From Skeletonema tropicum (lineage: Eukaryota; Bacillariophyta; Thalassiosirophyceae; Thalassiosirales; Thalassiosiraceae), in the NCBI GenBank assembly GCA_037178625.1, contig CM074137.1:186001-250000 (forward strand): 64,000 bases of DNA, read 5' to 3'. Below, piece after piece: positions 46,156 to 58,870 of this stretch; the stretch's first letter is position 1; each line of letters opens with the position of its first letter. The notes beneath the pieces are model-generated. The model did no database searches, was not told the origin of the DNA, and saw only the letters and a list, made by a program, of their open reading frames with translations. The position numbers and the translations under genes were made by a program.

Positions 46156-48286
46156 TCAGATTGAGACGATTCGACCATCAATCGAAAGCTCTCGTCGAGC
46201 TGGATCGATTCGACATACTACCAACCTCATTGGATAAAATGTTGTCAATCAACTCAACTCAACTCGAGAGGATAGGAGTCTAGAATGTCTTCCTAATTTG
46301 GAGGAGGATATCGAAAATTGACGATATTGCCACCATTGCCACTGCAATCAACATAATTCCACCACCACTGCCATCAAAATTGACAATAAACACTGTTCGG
46401 CCTCCCTGCGGTCGCCCTCACATATCCAACGAATGAATGATAGTTGGCACGCTACGGTCGATAATCACTGCTCGGCCGCACGATGACGATACAGTTGTAG
46501 ATATCAGCCTCATCAGGGGCCTTCATATCCAAAACGCTGCGCTGAAGAACGAGGGCGTAGATCTGGTAAGATCCATGATGGGTTGACTGCTGTAAGCTGT
46601 AAGATCCCAAAAAGCGACCACTTAGATCAGGTGCTATCATGACAGTTGGCACGGGCCATCACAATGATGATGCAGCTCCCCTTCCTCCGGTCGGCTCGCT
46701 TTGACGATTGTTGGAGAGGTGGTGGAGTTGAATGTTGAATGCAACAATGAACAATGGCATCTATCAGAATTTGAAGTGGTGAGTGGTGTCTGCTTTGGAT
46801 CTTTGGAGTTGTGAGTTGTGACATTGACAGCTTCTCACTTTTTGACCCACACCGAACACCGAATAGAACCTCAACACAATGGAACAATCAGTAGTAGCAC
46901 CTACTGCCGTGCCAACCAAATGGACGGTGCTGATCAATGCGATCAATGAAAAGAGAAGTACTGCTCAGCGTTCTTAGGCGAGCTGTGTAGTGCAACGTAC
47001 CAACCTTCATGGACGGTGCTACATCTAGACCGATGCTTCTGTCTTCAGCTTCAGCGCAGCGTTGGATAAGCCCAGACAGACCTCAAATCCGTCGGCCGGG
47101 CCCATTTTAGATCGAGCTGTGACAATTAGTGGGCGGTACGGTCGGCCGAATTGTGGTTATTGGATATTGGTATTGGACTAATCGATATCGATAGCGCTTG
47201 AGACGACGATTCGAATGGTCGTCTCATTGTTATGCGAAGCGAGCGCAGCGAGCTGAGCGCTGCCATTGCCATTGAGAATATTTGGATTCTAGACCCCTCT
47301 TGAGTTGAGTCGATTGTCAAAAGAATTGATATTATGCCTCGATACTACGCCCAGTCGATAGAGCACGACAAGAGCTTTCCAAAACGCCACTCATCGCCTT
47401 GATACGACCGCTACAGCATACAAATTGATGGAATTTGGATTACTTGAATTATTGACATACAAATTGTGTTGTTGGCGCTGCTACTCCGTGTGCTTTGTGC
47501 TGCTAGCTGAATGATAATGATACGAACAATGGAGACGGAGAGCAGATCCTCCTCTGCTATTACATATTGGACTAATCTTCATTCCATACAAATACAAATG
47601 CCAATTATGCAGTGCAGAGATTGACTCCATCGCCATCGCCGCCACTGTATGCTGAGAGTGATAATGAGGTTGTAGCGCAATTCATTGAACGACCTGATTA
47701 GACCGTCGTCGGACGAAAGTGATGATGATATCAATTTGGACCAAGTTTCAATCGGTGTGTCACCGACAGCAAGTAATGAGAGGCCAGGAGGATGGTATTT
47801 TGAGAGCAGAGGAGATGAGAATGAAAGCATCTTTTTTTGTTCGTTGTGTTGTTGTTATTATTATAAGTTAAATCGCATCAAAAGTAGAAAAATGATTGCC
47901 TTGCCCAATCCAATCCAATCAATAATAATATACACCATACACCAACATCAACATATCCAGCCAGGCCAGGCCAGGCCAGTCTTCTCAGTGTCCATCACAT
48001 CATGATAAGTAGTGAAGTGCAGTGCCTCATGTCATTTCATTTCATTTCAGTTCTCACCAGTCACTACCACTACTTCTTCGACAACTTCTTTCCAATGCTA
48101 CCAATCAAGCCCAACAGTCTAAAACGAAATGAAGGTTTGTAAGGCTGACACTCTCGAATGGGCAATGGCTTGCCCACTCCATAGAAATATCCAAAAGCCC
48201 CTCCCAATCCGCCAGTATTGCCCTGACGACGATCAACAGTATAAAATTCCAAATTCTTTCACAAGTCCCTCCTCCGTAAAGTCCAT
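45738..48286. repeat. Repeat unit 19, S type with insertion burst (2549 bp)
   Basis: One hexamer; 18 extra bases, with clusters near 45900-46104 and 47325-47840, while about 46530-47320 is clean. Confidence 0.93.
47576..47803 (+). pseudogene. Acidic C-terminal exon, copy E19, frameshifted
   Basis: Insertions near 47682, 47785 and 47790. Their total is three bases, but the frame is wrong between the first and the last. Confidence 0.4.
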
Positions 48287-48706
48287 ATGAAAACTCTGTG
48301 TGGCGGCAATGTCAAACTTCAACTTCAATTCCCTAGCAGTGTTTGTGTTTGCATCAGAATCATCATCAGAATCATCATGAGCAGCAGCAGAAGCTGGCGG
48401 CTCTCTACTCCCATGAACGGAGCAATCTGCGTCGAAACCTGCCGTCCATACCACCAAACACGATTCGGCTGCAATGGATCCACCGTAAACGTAAACCCAA
48501 ACGTATTCTGCTCAATATCGAATGATTCCTCTAATTTGAACCCTCCTCTCCCAGTGCATTCCAAATATTCCGTTCTTCAAGGCCAATGGGACCAACGACG
48601 GCGGCGACGAATTCAAAATCTTGAGAAAGGCATGCTCCGGAGTCTTTGGTGCCGATTCCGATTTCGGGGCCGAGGATTTGTTTGGCGTGTTGTACGATAT
48701 GAGGTG
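48070..48706 (-). pseudogene. NTF2/SnoaL-like protein, copy G20, multiple indels
   Basis: Insertions near 48560, 48405 (two bases), 48315, 48300 (two bases) and 48247 break the core into pieces. The Gly-rich block and C-terminus remain readable as one piece. Confidence 0.5.
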
Positions 48707-50830
48707 TCAGATTGAGACGATTCGACCATCAATCGAAAGCTTCTCGTCGAGCTGGATCGATTCGACATACTACCAACCTCATTGGATAAAATGTTGTCAA
48801 TCAACTCAACTCAACTCGAGAGGATAGGAGTCTAGAATGTCTTCCTAATTTGGAGGAGGATATCGAAAAATTGACGATATTGCCACCATTGCCACTGCAA
48901 TCAACATAATTCCACCACCACTGCCATCAAAATTGACAATAAACACTGTTCGGCCTCCCTGCGGTCGCCCTCACATATCCAACGAATGAATGATAGTTGG
49001 CACGCTACGGTCGATAATCACTGCTCGGCCGCACGATGACGATACAGTTGTAGATATCAGCCTCATCAGGGGCCTCATATCCAAAACGCTGCGCTGAAGA
49101 ACGAGGGCGTAGATCTGGTAAGATCCATGATGGGTTGACTGCTGTAAGCTGTAAGATCCCAAAAAGCGACCACTTAGATCAGGTGCTATCATGACAGTTG
49201 GCACGGGCCATCACAATGATGATGCAGCTCCCCTTCCTCCGGTCGGCTCGCTTTGACGATTGTTGGAGAGGTGGTGGAGTTGAATGTTGAATGCAACAAT
49301 GAACAATGGCATCTATCAGAATTTGAAGTGGTGAGTGGTGTCTGCTTTGGATCTTTGGAGTTGTGAGTTGTGACATTGACAGCTTCTCACTTTTTGACCC
49401 ACACCGAACACCGAATAGAACCTCAACACAATGGAACAATCAGTAGTAGCACCTACTGCCGTGCCAACCAAATGGACGGTGCTGGATCAATGCGATCAAT
49501 GAAAAGAGAAGTACTGCTCAGCGTTCTTAGGCGAGCTGTGTAGTGCAACGTACCAACCTTCATGGACGGTGCTACATCTAGACCGATGCTTCTGTCTTCA
49601 GCTTCAGCGCAGCGTTGGATAAGCCCAGACAGACCTCAAATCCGTCGGCCGGGCCCATTTTAGATCGAGCTGTGACAATTAGTGGGCGGTACGGTCGGCC
49701 GAATTGTGGTTATTGGATATTGGTATTGGACTAATCGATATCGATAGCGCTTTGAGACGACGATTCGAATGGTCGTCTCATTGTTATGCGAAGCGAGCGC
49801 AGCGAGCTGAGCGCTGCCATTGCCATTGAGAATATTTGGATTCTAGACCCCTCTTGAGTTGAGTCGATTGTCAAAAGATTGATATTATGCCTCGATACTA
49901 CGCCCAGTCGATAGAGCACGACAAGAGCTTTCCAAAACGCCACTCATCGCCTTGATACGACCGCTACAGCATACAAATTGATGGATTTGGATTACTGAAT
50001 TATTGACATACAAATTGTGTTGTTGGCGCTGCTACTCCGTGCTTTGTGCTGCTAGCTGCTGAATGATAATGATACGAACAATGGAGACGGAGAGCAGATC
50101 CTCCTCTGCTATTACATATTGGACTAATCTTCATTCCATACAAATACAAATGCCAATTATGCAGTGCAGAGATTGACTCCATCGCCATCGCCGCCACTGT
50201 ATGCTGAGAGTGATAATGAGGTTGTAGCGCAATCATTGAACGACCTGATTAGACCGTCGTCGGACGAAAGTGATGATGATATCAATTTGGACCAAGTTTC
50301 AATCGGTGTGTCACCGACAGCAAGTAATGAGAGGCAGGAGATGGTATTTTGAGAGCAGAGGAGATGAGAATGAAAGCATCTTTTGTTCGTTGTGTTGTTG
50401 TTATTATTATAAGTTAAATCGCATCAAAAGTAGAAAAATGATTGCCTTGCCCAATCCAATCCAATCAATAATAATATACACCATACACCAACATCAACAT
50501 ATCAGCCAGGCCAGGCCAGGCCAGTCTTCTCAGTGTCCATCACATCATGATAAGTAGTGAAGTGCAGTGCCTCATGTCATTTCATTTCATTTCAGTTCTC
50601 ACCAGTCACTACCACTACTTCTTCGACAACTTCTTTCCAATGCTACCAATCAAGCCCAACAGTCTAAAACGAAATGAAGGTTTGTAAGGCTGACACTCTC
50701 GAATGGGCAATGGCTTGCCCACTCCATAGAAATATCCAAAAGCCCCTCCCAATCCGCCAGTATTGCCCTGACGACGATCAACAGTATAAAATCCAAATTC
50801 TTTCACAAGTCCCTCCTCCGTAAAGTCCAT
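48287..50830. repeat. Repeat unit 20, S+ type with insertion burst (2544 bp)
   Basis: One hexamer with one extra T. Twelve extra bases, mostly before 48880, and the last a CTG duplication near 50057. The sequence is clean after that. Confidence 0.93.
50128..50352 (+). CDS. Acidic C-terminal exon, copy E20
   Basis: Frame identical to E1; a CTG duplication near 50057 lies upstream. Confidence 0.4.
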   Translation, partial: SSFHTNTNANYAVQRLTPSPSPPLYAESDNEVVAQSLNDLIRPSSDESDDDINLDQVSIGVSPTASNERQEMVF

Positions 50831-51268
50831 ATGAAAACTCTGTGGCGGCAATGTCAACTTCAACTTCAATTCCCTAGCAGTGTTTGTGTTTGCATCAGAA
50901 TCATCATCAGAATCATCATGAGCAGCAGCAGAAGCTGGCGGCTCTACTCCCATGAACGGAGCAATCTGCGTCGAAACCTGCCGTCCATACCACCAAACAC
51001 GATTCGGCTGCAATGGATCCACCGTAAACGTAAACCCAAACGTATTCTGCTCAATATCGAATGATTCCTCTAATTTGAACCCTCCTCTCCCAGTGCATCC
51101 AAATATTCCGTTCTTCAAGGCCAATGGGACCAACGACGGCGGCGACGAATTCAAAATCTTGAGAAAGGCATGCTCCGGAAGTCTTTGGTGCCGATTCCGA
51201 TTTCGGGGCCGAGGATTTGTTTGGCGTGTTGTACGATATGAGGTGTCAGATTGAGACGATTCGACCAT
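50615..51268 (-). CDS. NTF2/SnoaL-like protein, copy G21, full frame with ATG (217 aa)
   Basis: An extra A near 51180 joins the upstream ATG frame (51268-51266) to the core, so this copy reads uninterrupted from ATG to stop. The extension begins MVESSQSD and includes an Arg/Asn-rich RPRNRNRHQRL stretch. That stretch comes from reading the upstream region in the frame used by the 38-codon leader, so it is probably not the natural sequence. Core identical to G2. Confidence 0.55.
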   Translation of the reverse strand: MVESSQSDTSYRTTRQTNPRPRNRNRHQRLPEHAFLKILNSSPPSLVPLALKNGIFGCTGRGGFKLEESFDIEQNTFGFTFTVDPLQPNRVWWYGRQVSTQIAPFMGVEPPASAAAHDDSDDDSDANTNTARELKLKLTLPPQSFHMDFTEEGLVKEFGFYTVDRRQGNTGGLGGAFGYFYGVGKPLPIRECQPYKPSFRFRLLGLIGSIGKKLSKK

Positions 51269-53362
51269 CAATCGAAAGCTCTCGTCGAGCTGGATCGATT
51301 CGACATACTACCAACCTCATTGGATAAAATGTTGTCAATCAACTCAACTCAACTCGAGAGGATAGGAGTCTAGAATGTCTTCCTAATTTGGAGGAGGATA
51401 TCGAAAATTGACGATATTGCCACCATTGCCACTGCAATCAACATAATTCCACCACCACTGCCATCAAAATTGACAATAAACACTGTTCGGCCTCCCTGCG
51501 GTCGCCCTCACATATCCAACGAATGAATGATAGTTGGCACGCTACGGTCGATAATCACTGCTCGGCCGCACGATGACGATACAGTTGTAGATATCAGCCT
51601 CATCAGGGGCCTCATATCCAAAACGCTGCGCTGAAGAACGAGGGCGTAGATCTGGTAAGATCCATGATGGGTTGACTGCTGTAAGCTGTAAGATCCCAAA
51701 AAGCGACCACTTAGATCAGGTGCTATCATGACAGTTGGCACGGGCCATCACAATGATGATGCAGCTCCCCTTCCTCCGGTCGGCTCGCTTTGACGATTGT
51801 TGGAGAGGTGGTGGAGTTGAATGTTGAATGCAACAATGAACAATGGCATCTATCAGAATTTGAAGTGGTGAGTGGTGTCTGCTTTGGATCTTTGGAGTTG
51901 TGAGTTGTGACATTGACAGCTTCTCACTTTTTGACCCACCGAACACCGAATAGAACCTCAACACAATGGAACAATCAGTAGTAGCACCTACTGCCGTGCC
52001 AACCAAATGGACGGTGCTGATCAATGCGATCAATGAAAAGAGAAGTACTGCTCAGCCGTTCTTAGGCGAGCTGTGTAGTGCAACGTACCAACCTTCATGG
52101 ACGGTGCTACATCTAGACCGATGCTTCTGTCTTCAGCTTCAGCGCAGGCGTTGGATAAGCCCAGACAGACCTCAAATCCGTCGGCCGGGCCCATTTTAGA
52201 TCGAGCTGTGACAATTAGTGGGCGGTACGGTCGGCCGAATTGTGGTTATTGGATATTGGTATTGGACTAATCGATATCGATAGCGCTTGAGACGACGATT
52301 CGAATGGTCGTCTCATTGTTATGCGAAGCGAGCGCAGCGAGCTGAGCGCTGCCATTGCCATTGAGAATATTTGGATTCTAGACCCCTCTTGAGTTGAGTC
52401 GATTGTCAAAAGATTGATATTATGCCTCGATACTACGCCCAGTCGATAGAGCACGACAAGAGCTTTCCAAAACGCCACTCATCGCCTTGATACGACCGCT
52501 ACAGCATACAAATTGATGGATTTGGATTACTGAATTATTGACATACAAATTGTGTTGTTGGCGCTGCTACTCCGTGCTTTGTGCTGCTAGCTGAATGATA
52601 ATGATACGAACAATGGAGACGGAGAGCAGATCCTCCTCTGCTATTACATATTGGACTAATCTTCATTCCATACAAATACAAATGCCAATTATGCAGTGCA
52701 GAGATTGACTCCATCGCCATCGCCGCCACTGTATGCTGAGAGTGATAATGAGGTTGTAGCGCAATCATTGAACGACCTGATTAGACCGTCGTCGGACGAA
52801 AGTGATGATGATATCAATTTGGACCAAGTTTCAATCGGTGTGTCACCGACAGCAAGTAATGAGAGGCAGGAGATGGTATTTTGAGAGCAGAGGAGATGAG
52901 AATGAAAGCATCTTTTGTTCGTTGTGTTGTTGTTATTATTATAAGTTAAATCGCATCAAAAGTAGAAAAATGATTGCCTTGCCCAATCCAATCCAATCAA
53001 TAATAATATACACCATACACCAACATCAACATATCAGCCAGGCCAGGCCAGGCCAGTCTTCTCAGTGTCCATCACATCATGATAAGTAGTGAAGTGCAGT
53101 GCCTCATGTCATTTCATTTCATTTCAGTTCTCACCAGTCACTACCACTACTTCTTCGACAACTTCTTTCCAATGCTACCAATCAAGCCCAACAGTCTAAA
53201 ACGAAATGAAGGTTTGTAAGGCTGACACTCTCGAATGGGCAATGGCTTGCCCACTCCATAGAAATATCCAAAAGCCCCTCCCAATCCGCCAGTATTGCCC
53301 TGACGACGATCAACAGTATAAAATCCAAATTCTTTCACAAGTCCCTCCTCCGTAAAGTCCAT
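50831..53362. repeat. Repeat unit 21, S type (2532 bp)
   Basis: One hexamer. Single insertions near 51180, 52056 and 52148, and a 2-nt deletion near 51938. Confidence 0.95.
52660..52884 (+). CDS. Acidic C-terminal exon, copy E21
   Basis: Frame identical to E1. Confidence 0.4.
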   Translation, partial: SSFHTNTNANYAVQRLTPSPSPPLYAESDNEVVAQSLNDLIRPSSDESDDDINLDQVSIGVSPTASNERQEMVF

Positions 53363-53776
53363 ATGAAAACTCTGTGGCGGCAATGTCAACTTCAACTTCA
53401 ATTCCCTAGCAGTGTTTGTGTTTGCATCAGAATCATCATCAGAATCATCATGAGCAGCAGCAGAAGCTGGCGGCTCTACTCCCATGAACGGAGCAATCTG
53501 CGTCGAAACCTGCCGTCCATACCACCAAACACGATTCGGCTGCAATGGATCCACCGTAAACGTAAACCCAAACGTATTCTGCTCAATATCGAATGATTCC
53601 TCTAATTTGAACCCTCCTCTCCCAGTGCATCCAAATATTCCGTTCTTCAAGGCCAATGGGACCAACGACGGCGGCGACGAATTCAAAATCTTGAGAAAGG
53701 CATGCTCCGGAGTCTTTGGTGCCGATTCCGATTTCGGGGCCGAGGATTTGTTTGGCGTGTTGTACGATATGAGGTG
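53147..53776 (-). CDS. NTF2/SnoaL-like protein, copy G22, frame intact
   Basis: Core identical to G2. Confidence 0.6.
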   Translation of the reverse strand, partial: HLISYNTPNKSSAPKSESAPKTPEHAFLKILNSSPPSLVPLALKNGIFGCTGRGGFKLEESFDIEQNTFGFTFTVDPLQPNRVWWYGRQVSTQIAPFMGVEPPASAAAHDDSDDDSDANTNTARELKLKLTLPPQSFHMDFTEEGLVKEFGFYTVDRRQGNTGGLGGAFGYFYGVGKPLPIRECQPYKPSFRFRLLGLIGSIGKKLSKK

Positions 53777-55894
53777 TCAGATTGAGACGATTCGACCATC
53801 AATCGAAAGCTCTCGTCGAGCTGGATCGATTCGACATACTACCAACCTCATTGGATAAAATGTTGTCAATCAACTCAACTCAACTCGAGAGGATAGGAGT
53901 CTAGAATGTCTTCCTAATTTGGAGGAGGATATCGAAAATTGACGATATTGCCACCATTGCCACTGCAATCAACATAATTCCACCACCACTGCCATCAAAA
54001 TTGACAATAAACACTGTTCGGCCTCCCTGCGGTCGCCCTCACATATCCAACGAATGAATGATAGTTGGCACGCTACGGTCGATAATCACTGCTCGGCCGC
54101 ACGATGACGATACAGTTGTAGATATCAGCCTCATCAGGGGCCTCATATCCAAAACGCTGCGCTGAAGAACGAGGGCGTAGATCTGGTAAGATCCATGATG
54201 GGTTGACTGCTGTAAGCTGTAAGATCCCAAAAAGCGACCACTTAGATCAGGTGCTATCATGACAGTTGGCACGGGCCATCACAATGATGATGCAGCTCCC
54301 CTTCCTCCGGTCGGCTCGCTTTGACGATTGTTGGAGAGGTGGTGGAGTTGAATGTTGAATGCAACAATGAACAATGGCATCTATCAGAATTTGAAGTGGT
54401 GAGTGGTGTCTGCTTTGGATCTTTGGAGTTGTGAGTTGTGACATTGACAGCTTCTCACTTTTGACCCACACCGAACACCGAATAGAACCTCAACACAATG
54501 GAACAATCAGTAGTAGCACCTACTGCCGTGCCAACCAAATGGACGGTGCTGATCAATGCGATCAATGAAAAGAGAAGTACTGCTCAGCGTTCTTAGGCGA
54601 GCTGTGTAGTGCAACGTACCAACCTTCATGGACGGTGCTACATCTAGACCGATGCTTCTGTCTTCAGCTTCAGCGCAGCGTTGGATAAGCCCAGACAGAC
54701 CTCAAATCCGTCGGCCGGGCCCATTTTAGATCGAGCTGTGACAATTAGTGGGCGGTTACGGTCGGCCGAATTGTGGTTATTGGATATTGGTATTGGACTA
54801 ATCGATATCGATAGCGCTTGAGACGACGATTCGAATGGTCGTCTCATTGTTATGCGAAGCGAGCGCAGCGAGCTGAGCGCTGCCATTGCCATTGAGAATA
54901 TTTGGATTCTAGACCCCTCTTGAGTTTGAGTCGATTGTCAAAAGATTGATATTATGCCTCGATACTACGCCCAGTCGATAGAGCACGACAAGAGCTTTCC
55001 AAAACGCCACTCATCGCCTTGATACGACCGCTACAGCATACAAATTGATGGATTTGGATTACTGAATTATTGACATACAAATTGTGTTGTTGGCGCTGCT
55101 ACTCCGTGCTTTGTGCTGCTAGCTGAATGATAATGATACGAACAATGGAGACGGAGAGCAGATCCTCCTCTGCTATTACATATTGGACTAATCTTCATTC
55201 CATACAAATACAAATGCCAATTATGCAGTGCAGAGATTGACTCCATCGCCATCGCCGCCACTGTATGCTGAGAGTGATAATGAGGTTGTAGCGCAATCAT
55301 TGAACGACCTGATTAGACCGTCGTCGGACGAAAGTGATGATGATATCAATTTGGACCAAGTTTCAATCGGTGTGTCACCGACAGCAAGTAATGAGAGGCA
55401 GGAGATGGTATTTTGAGAGCAGAGGAGATGAGAATGAAAGCATCTTTTGTTCGTTGTGTTGTTGTTATTATTATAAGTTAAATCGCATCAAAAGTAGAAA
55501 AATGATTGCCTTGCCCAATCCAATCCAATCAATAATAATATACACCATACACCAACATCAACATATCAGCCAGGCCAGGCCAGGCCAGTCTTCTCAGTGT
55601 CCATCACATCATGATAAGTAGTGAAGTGCAGTGCCTCATGTCATTTCATTTCATTTCAGTTCTCACCAGTCACTACCACTACTTCTTCGACAACTTCTTT
55701 CCAATGCTACCAATCAAGCCCAACAGTCTAAAACGAAATGAAGGTTTGTAAGGCTGACACTCTCGAATGGGCAATGGCTTGCCCACTCCATAGAAATATC
55801 CAAAAGCCCCTCCCAATCCGCCAGTATTGCCCTGACGACGATCAACAGTATAAAATCCAAATTCTTTCACAAGTCCCTCCTCCGTAAAGTCCAT
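53363..55894. repeat. Repeat unit 22, S type (2532 bp)
   Basis: One hexamer. One deleted T near 54461; inserted T near 54757 and near 54926. Confidence 0.95.
55192..55416 (+). CDS. Acidic C-terminal exon, copy E22
   Basis: Frame identical to E1. Confidence 0.4.
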   Translation, partial: SSFHTNTNANYAVQRLTPSPSPPLYAESDNEVVAQSLNDLIRPSSDESDDDINLDQVSIGVSPTASNERQEMVF

Positions 55895-56307
55895 ATGAAA
55901 ACTCTGTGGCGGCAATGTCAACTTCAACTTCAATTCCCTAGCAGTGTTTGTGTTTGCATCAGAATCATCATCAGAATCATCATGAGCAGCAGCAGAAGCT
56001 GGCGGCTCTACTCCCATGAACGGAGCAATCTGCGTCGAAACCTGCCGTCCATACCACCAAACACGATTCGGCTGCAATGGATCCACCGTAAACGTAAACC
56101 CAAACGTATTCTGCTCAATATCGAATGATTCCTCTAATTTGAACCTCCTCTCCCAGTGCATCCAAATATTCCGTTCTTCAAGGCCAATGGGACCAACGAC
56201 GGCGGCGACGAATTCAAAATCTTGAGAAAGGCATGCTCCGGAGTCTTTGGTGCCGATTCCGATTTCGGGGCCGAGGATTTGTTTGGCGTGTTGTACGATA
56301 TGAGGTG
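55679..56307 (-). pseudogene. NTF2/SnoaL-like protein, copy G23, N-terminal frameshift
   Basis: One C is missing from the CCCTCC run near 56145, which shifts the frame around core residue 24. From FKLEE onward the sequence is identical to G2. Confidence 0.55.
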
Positions 56308-58432
56308 TCAGATTGAGACGATTCGACCATCAATCGAAAGCTCTCGTCGAGCTGGATCGATTCGACATACTACCAACCTCATTGGATAAAATGTTGTCAA
56401 TCAACTCAACTCAACTCGAGAGGATAGGAGTCTAGAATGTCTTCCTAATTTGGAGGAGGATATCGAAAATTGACGATATTGCCACCATTGCCACTGCAAT
56501 CAACATAATTCCACCACCACTGCCATCAAAATTGACAATAAACACTGTTCGGCCTCCCTGCGGTCGCCCTCACATATCCAACGAATGAATGATAGTTGGC
56601 ACGCTACGGTCGATAATCACTGCTCGGCCGCACGATGACGATACAGTTGTAGATATCAGCCTCATCAGGGGCCTCATATCCAAAACGCTGCGCTGAAGAA
56701 CGAGGGCGTAGATCTGGTAAGATCCATGATGGGTTGACTGCTGTAAGCTGTAAGATCCCAAAAAGCGACCACTTAGATCAGGTGCTATCATGACAGTTGG
56801 CACGGGCCATCACAATGATGATGCAGCTCCCCTTCCTCCGGTCGGCTCGCTTTGACGATTGTTGGAGAGGTGGTGGAGTTGAATGTTGAATGCAACAATG
56901 AACAATGGCATCTATCAGAATTTGAAGTGGTGAGTGGTGTCTGCTTTGGATCTTTGGAGTTGTGAGTTGTGACATTGACAGCTTCTCACTTTTTGACCCA
57001 CACCGAACACCGAATAGAACCTCAACACAATGGAACAATCAGTAGTAGCACCTACTGCCGTGCCAACCAAATGGACGGTGCTGATCAATGCGATCAATGA
57101 AAAGAGAAGTACTGCTCAGCGTTCTTAGGCGAGCTGTGTAGTGCAACGTACCAACCTTCATGGACGGTGCTACATCTAGACCGATGCTTCTGTCTTCAGC
57201 TTCAGCGCAGCGTTGGATAAGCCCAGACAGACCTCAAATCCGTCGGCCGGGCCCATTTTAGATCGAGCTGTGACAATTAGTGGGCGGTACGGTCGGCCGA
57301 ATTGTGGTTATTGGATATTGGTATTGGACTAATCGATATCGATAGCGCTTGAGACTGAGACGACGATTCGAATGGTCGTCTCATTGTTATGCGAAGCGAG
57401 CGCAGCGAGCTGAGCGCTGCCATTGCCATTGAGAATATTTGGATTCTAGACCCCTCTTGAGTTGAGTCGATTGTCAAAAGATTGATATTATGCCTCGATA
57501 CTACGCCCAGTCGATAGAGCACGACAAGAGCTTTCCAAAACGCCACTCATCGCCTTGATACGACCGCTACAGCATACAAATTGATGGATTTGGATTACTG
57601 AATTATTGACATACAAATTGTGTTGTTGGCGCTGCTACTCCGTGCTTTGTGCTGCTAGCTGAATGATAATGATACGAACAATGGAGACGGAGAGCAGATC
57701 CTCCTCTGCTATTACATATTGGACTAATCTTCATTCCATACAAATACAAATGCCAATTATGCAGTGCAGAGATTGACTCCATCGCCATCGCCGCCACTGT
57801 ATGCTGAGAGTGATAATGAGGTTGTAGCGCAATCATTGAACGACCTGATTAGACCGTCGTCGGACGAAAGTGATGATGATATCAATTTGGACCAAGTTTC
57901 AATCGGTGTGTCACCGACAGCAAGTAATGAGAGGCAGGAGATGGTATTTTGAGAGCAGAGGAGATGAGAATGAAAGCATCTTTTGTTCGTTGTGTTGTTG
58001 TTATTATTATAAGTTAAATCGCATCAAAAGTAGAAAAATGATTGCCTTGCCCAATCCAATCCAATCAATAATAATATACACCATACACCAACATCAACAT
58101 ATCAGCCAGGCCAGGCCAGGCCAGTCTTCTCAGTGTCCATCACATCATGATAAGTAGTGAAGTGCAGTGCCTCATGTCATTTCATTTCATTTTTCAGTTC
58201 TCACCAGTCACTACCACTACTTCTTCGACAACTTCTTTCCAATGCTACCAATCAAGCCCAACAGTCTAAAACGAAATGAAGGTTTGTAAGGCTGACACTC
58301 TCGAATGGGCAATGGCTTGCCCACTCCATAGAAATATCCAAAAGCCCCTCCCAATCCGCCAGTATTGCCCTGACGACGATCAACAGTATAAAATCCAAAT
58401 TCTTTCACAAGTCCCTCCTCCGTAAAGTCCAT
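55895..58432. repeat. Repeat unit 23, L type (2538 bp)
   Basis: Two hexamers. One deleted C near 56145 and two extra T near 58192. Confidence 0.95.
57728..57952 (+). CDS. Acidic C-terminal exon, copy E23
   Basis: Frame identical to E1. Confidence 0.4.
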   Translation, partial: SSFHTNTNANYAVQRLTPSPSPPLYAESDNEVVAQSLNDLIRPSSDESDDDINLDQVSIGVSPTASNERQEMVF

Positions 58433-58870
58433 ATGAAAACTCTGTGGCGGCAATGTCAACTTCAACTTCAATTCCCTAGCAGTGTTTGTGTTTGCATCAG
58501 AATCATCATCAGAATCATCATGAGCAGCAGCAGAAGCTGGCGGCTCTACTCCCATGAACGGAGCAATCTGCGTCGAAACCTGCCGTCCATACCACCAAAC
58601 ACGATTCGGCTGCAATGGATCCACCGTAAACGTAAACCCAAACGTATTCTGCTCAATATCGAATGATTCCTCTAATTTGAACCCTCCTCTCCCAGTGCAT
58701 CCAAATATTCCGTTCTTCAAGGCCAATGGGACCAACGACGGCGGCGACGAATTCAAAATCTTGAGAAAGGCATGCTCCGGAGTCTTTGGTGCCGATTCCG
58801 ATTTCGGGGCCGAGGATTTGTTTGGCGTGTTGTACGATGATGAGGTGTCAGATTGAGACGATTCGACCAT
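58217..58870 (-). CDS. NTF2/SnoaL-like protein, copy G24, full frame with ATG (217 aa)
   Basis: An extra G near 58838 (ATGATG for ATATG on the plus strand) joins the upstream ATG (58870-58868) to the core. The extension reads MVESSQSDTSSSYNTPNK and continues SSAPKSESAPKTPEHAF. It thus uses nearly all of the open 5' stretch in the core's own frame, so it is the most natural-looking full-length version in the window. Confidence 0.55.
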   Translation of the reverse strand: MVESSQSDTSSSYNTPNKSSAPKSESAPKTPEHAFLKILNSSPPSLVPLALKNGIFGCTGRGGFKLEESFDIEQNTFGFTFTVDPLQPNRVWWYGRQVSTQIAPFMGVEPPASAAAHDDSDDDSDANTNTARELKLKLTLPPQSFHMDFTEEGLVKEFGFYTVDRRQGNTGGLGGAFGYFYGVGKPLPIRECQPYKPSFRFRLLGLIGSIGKKLSKK

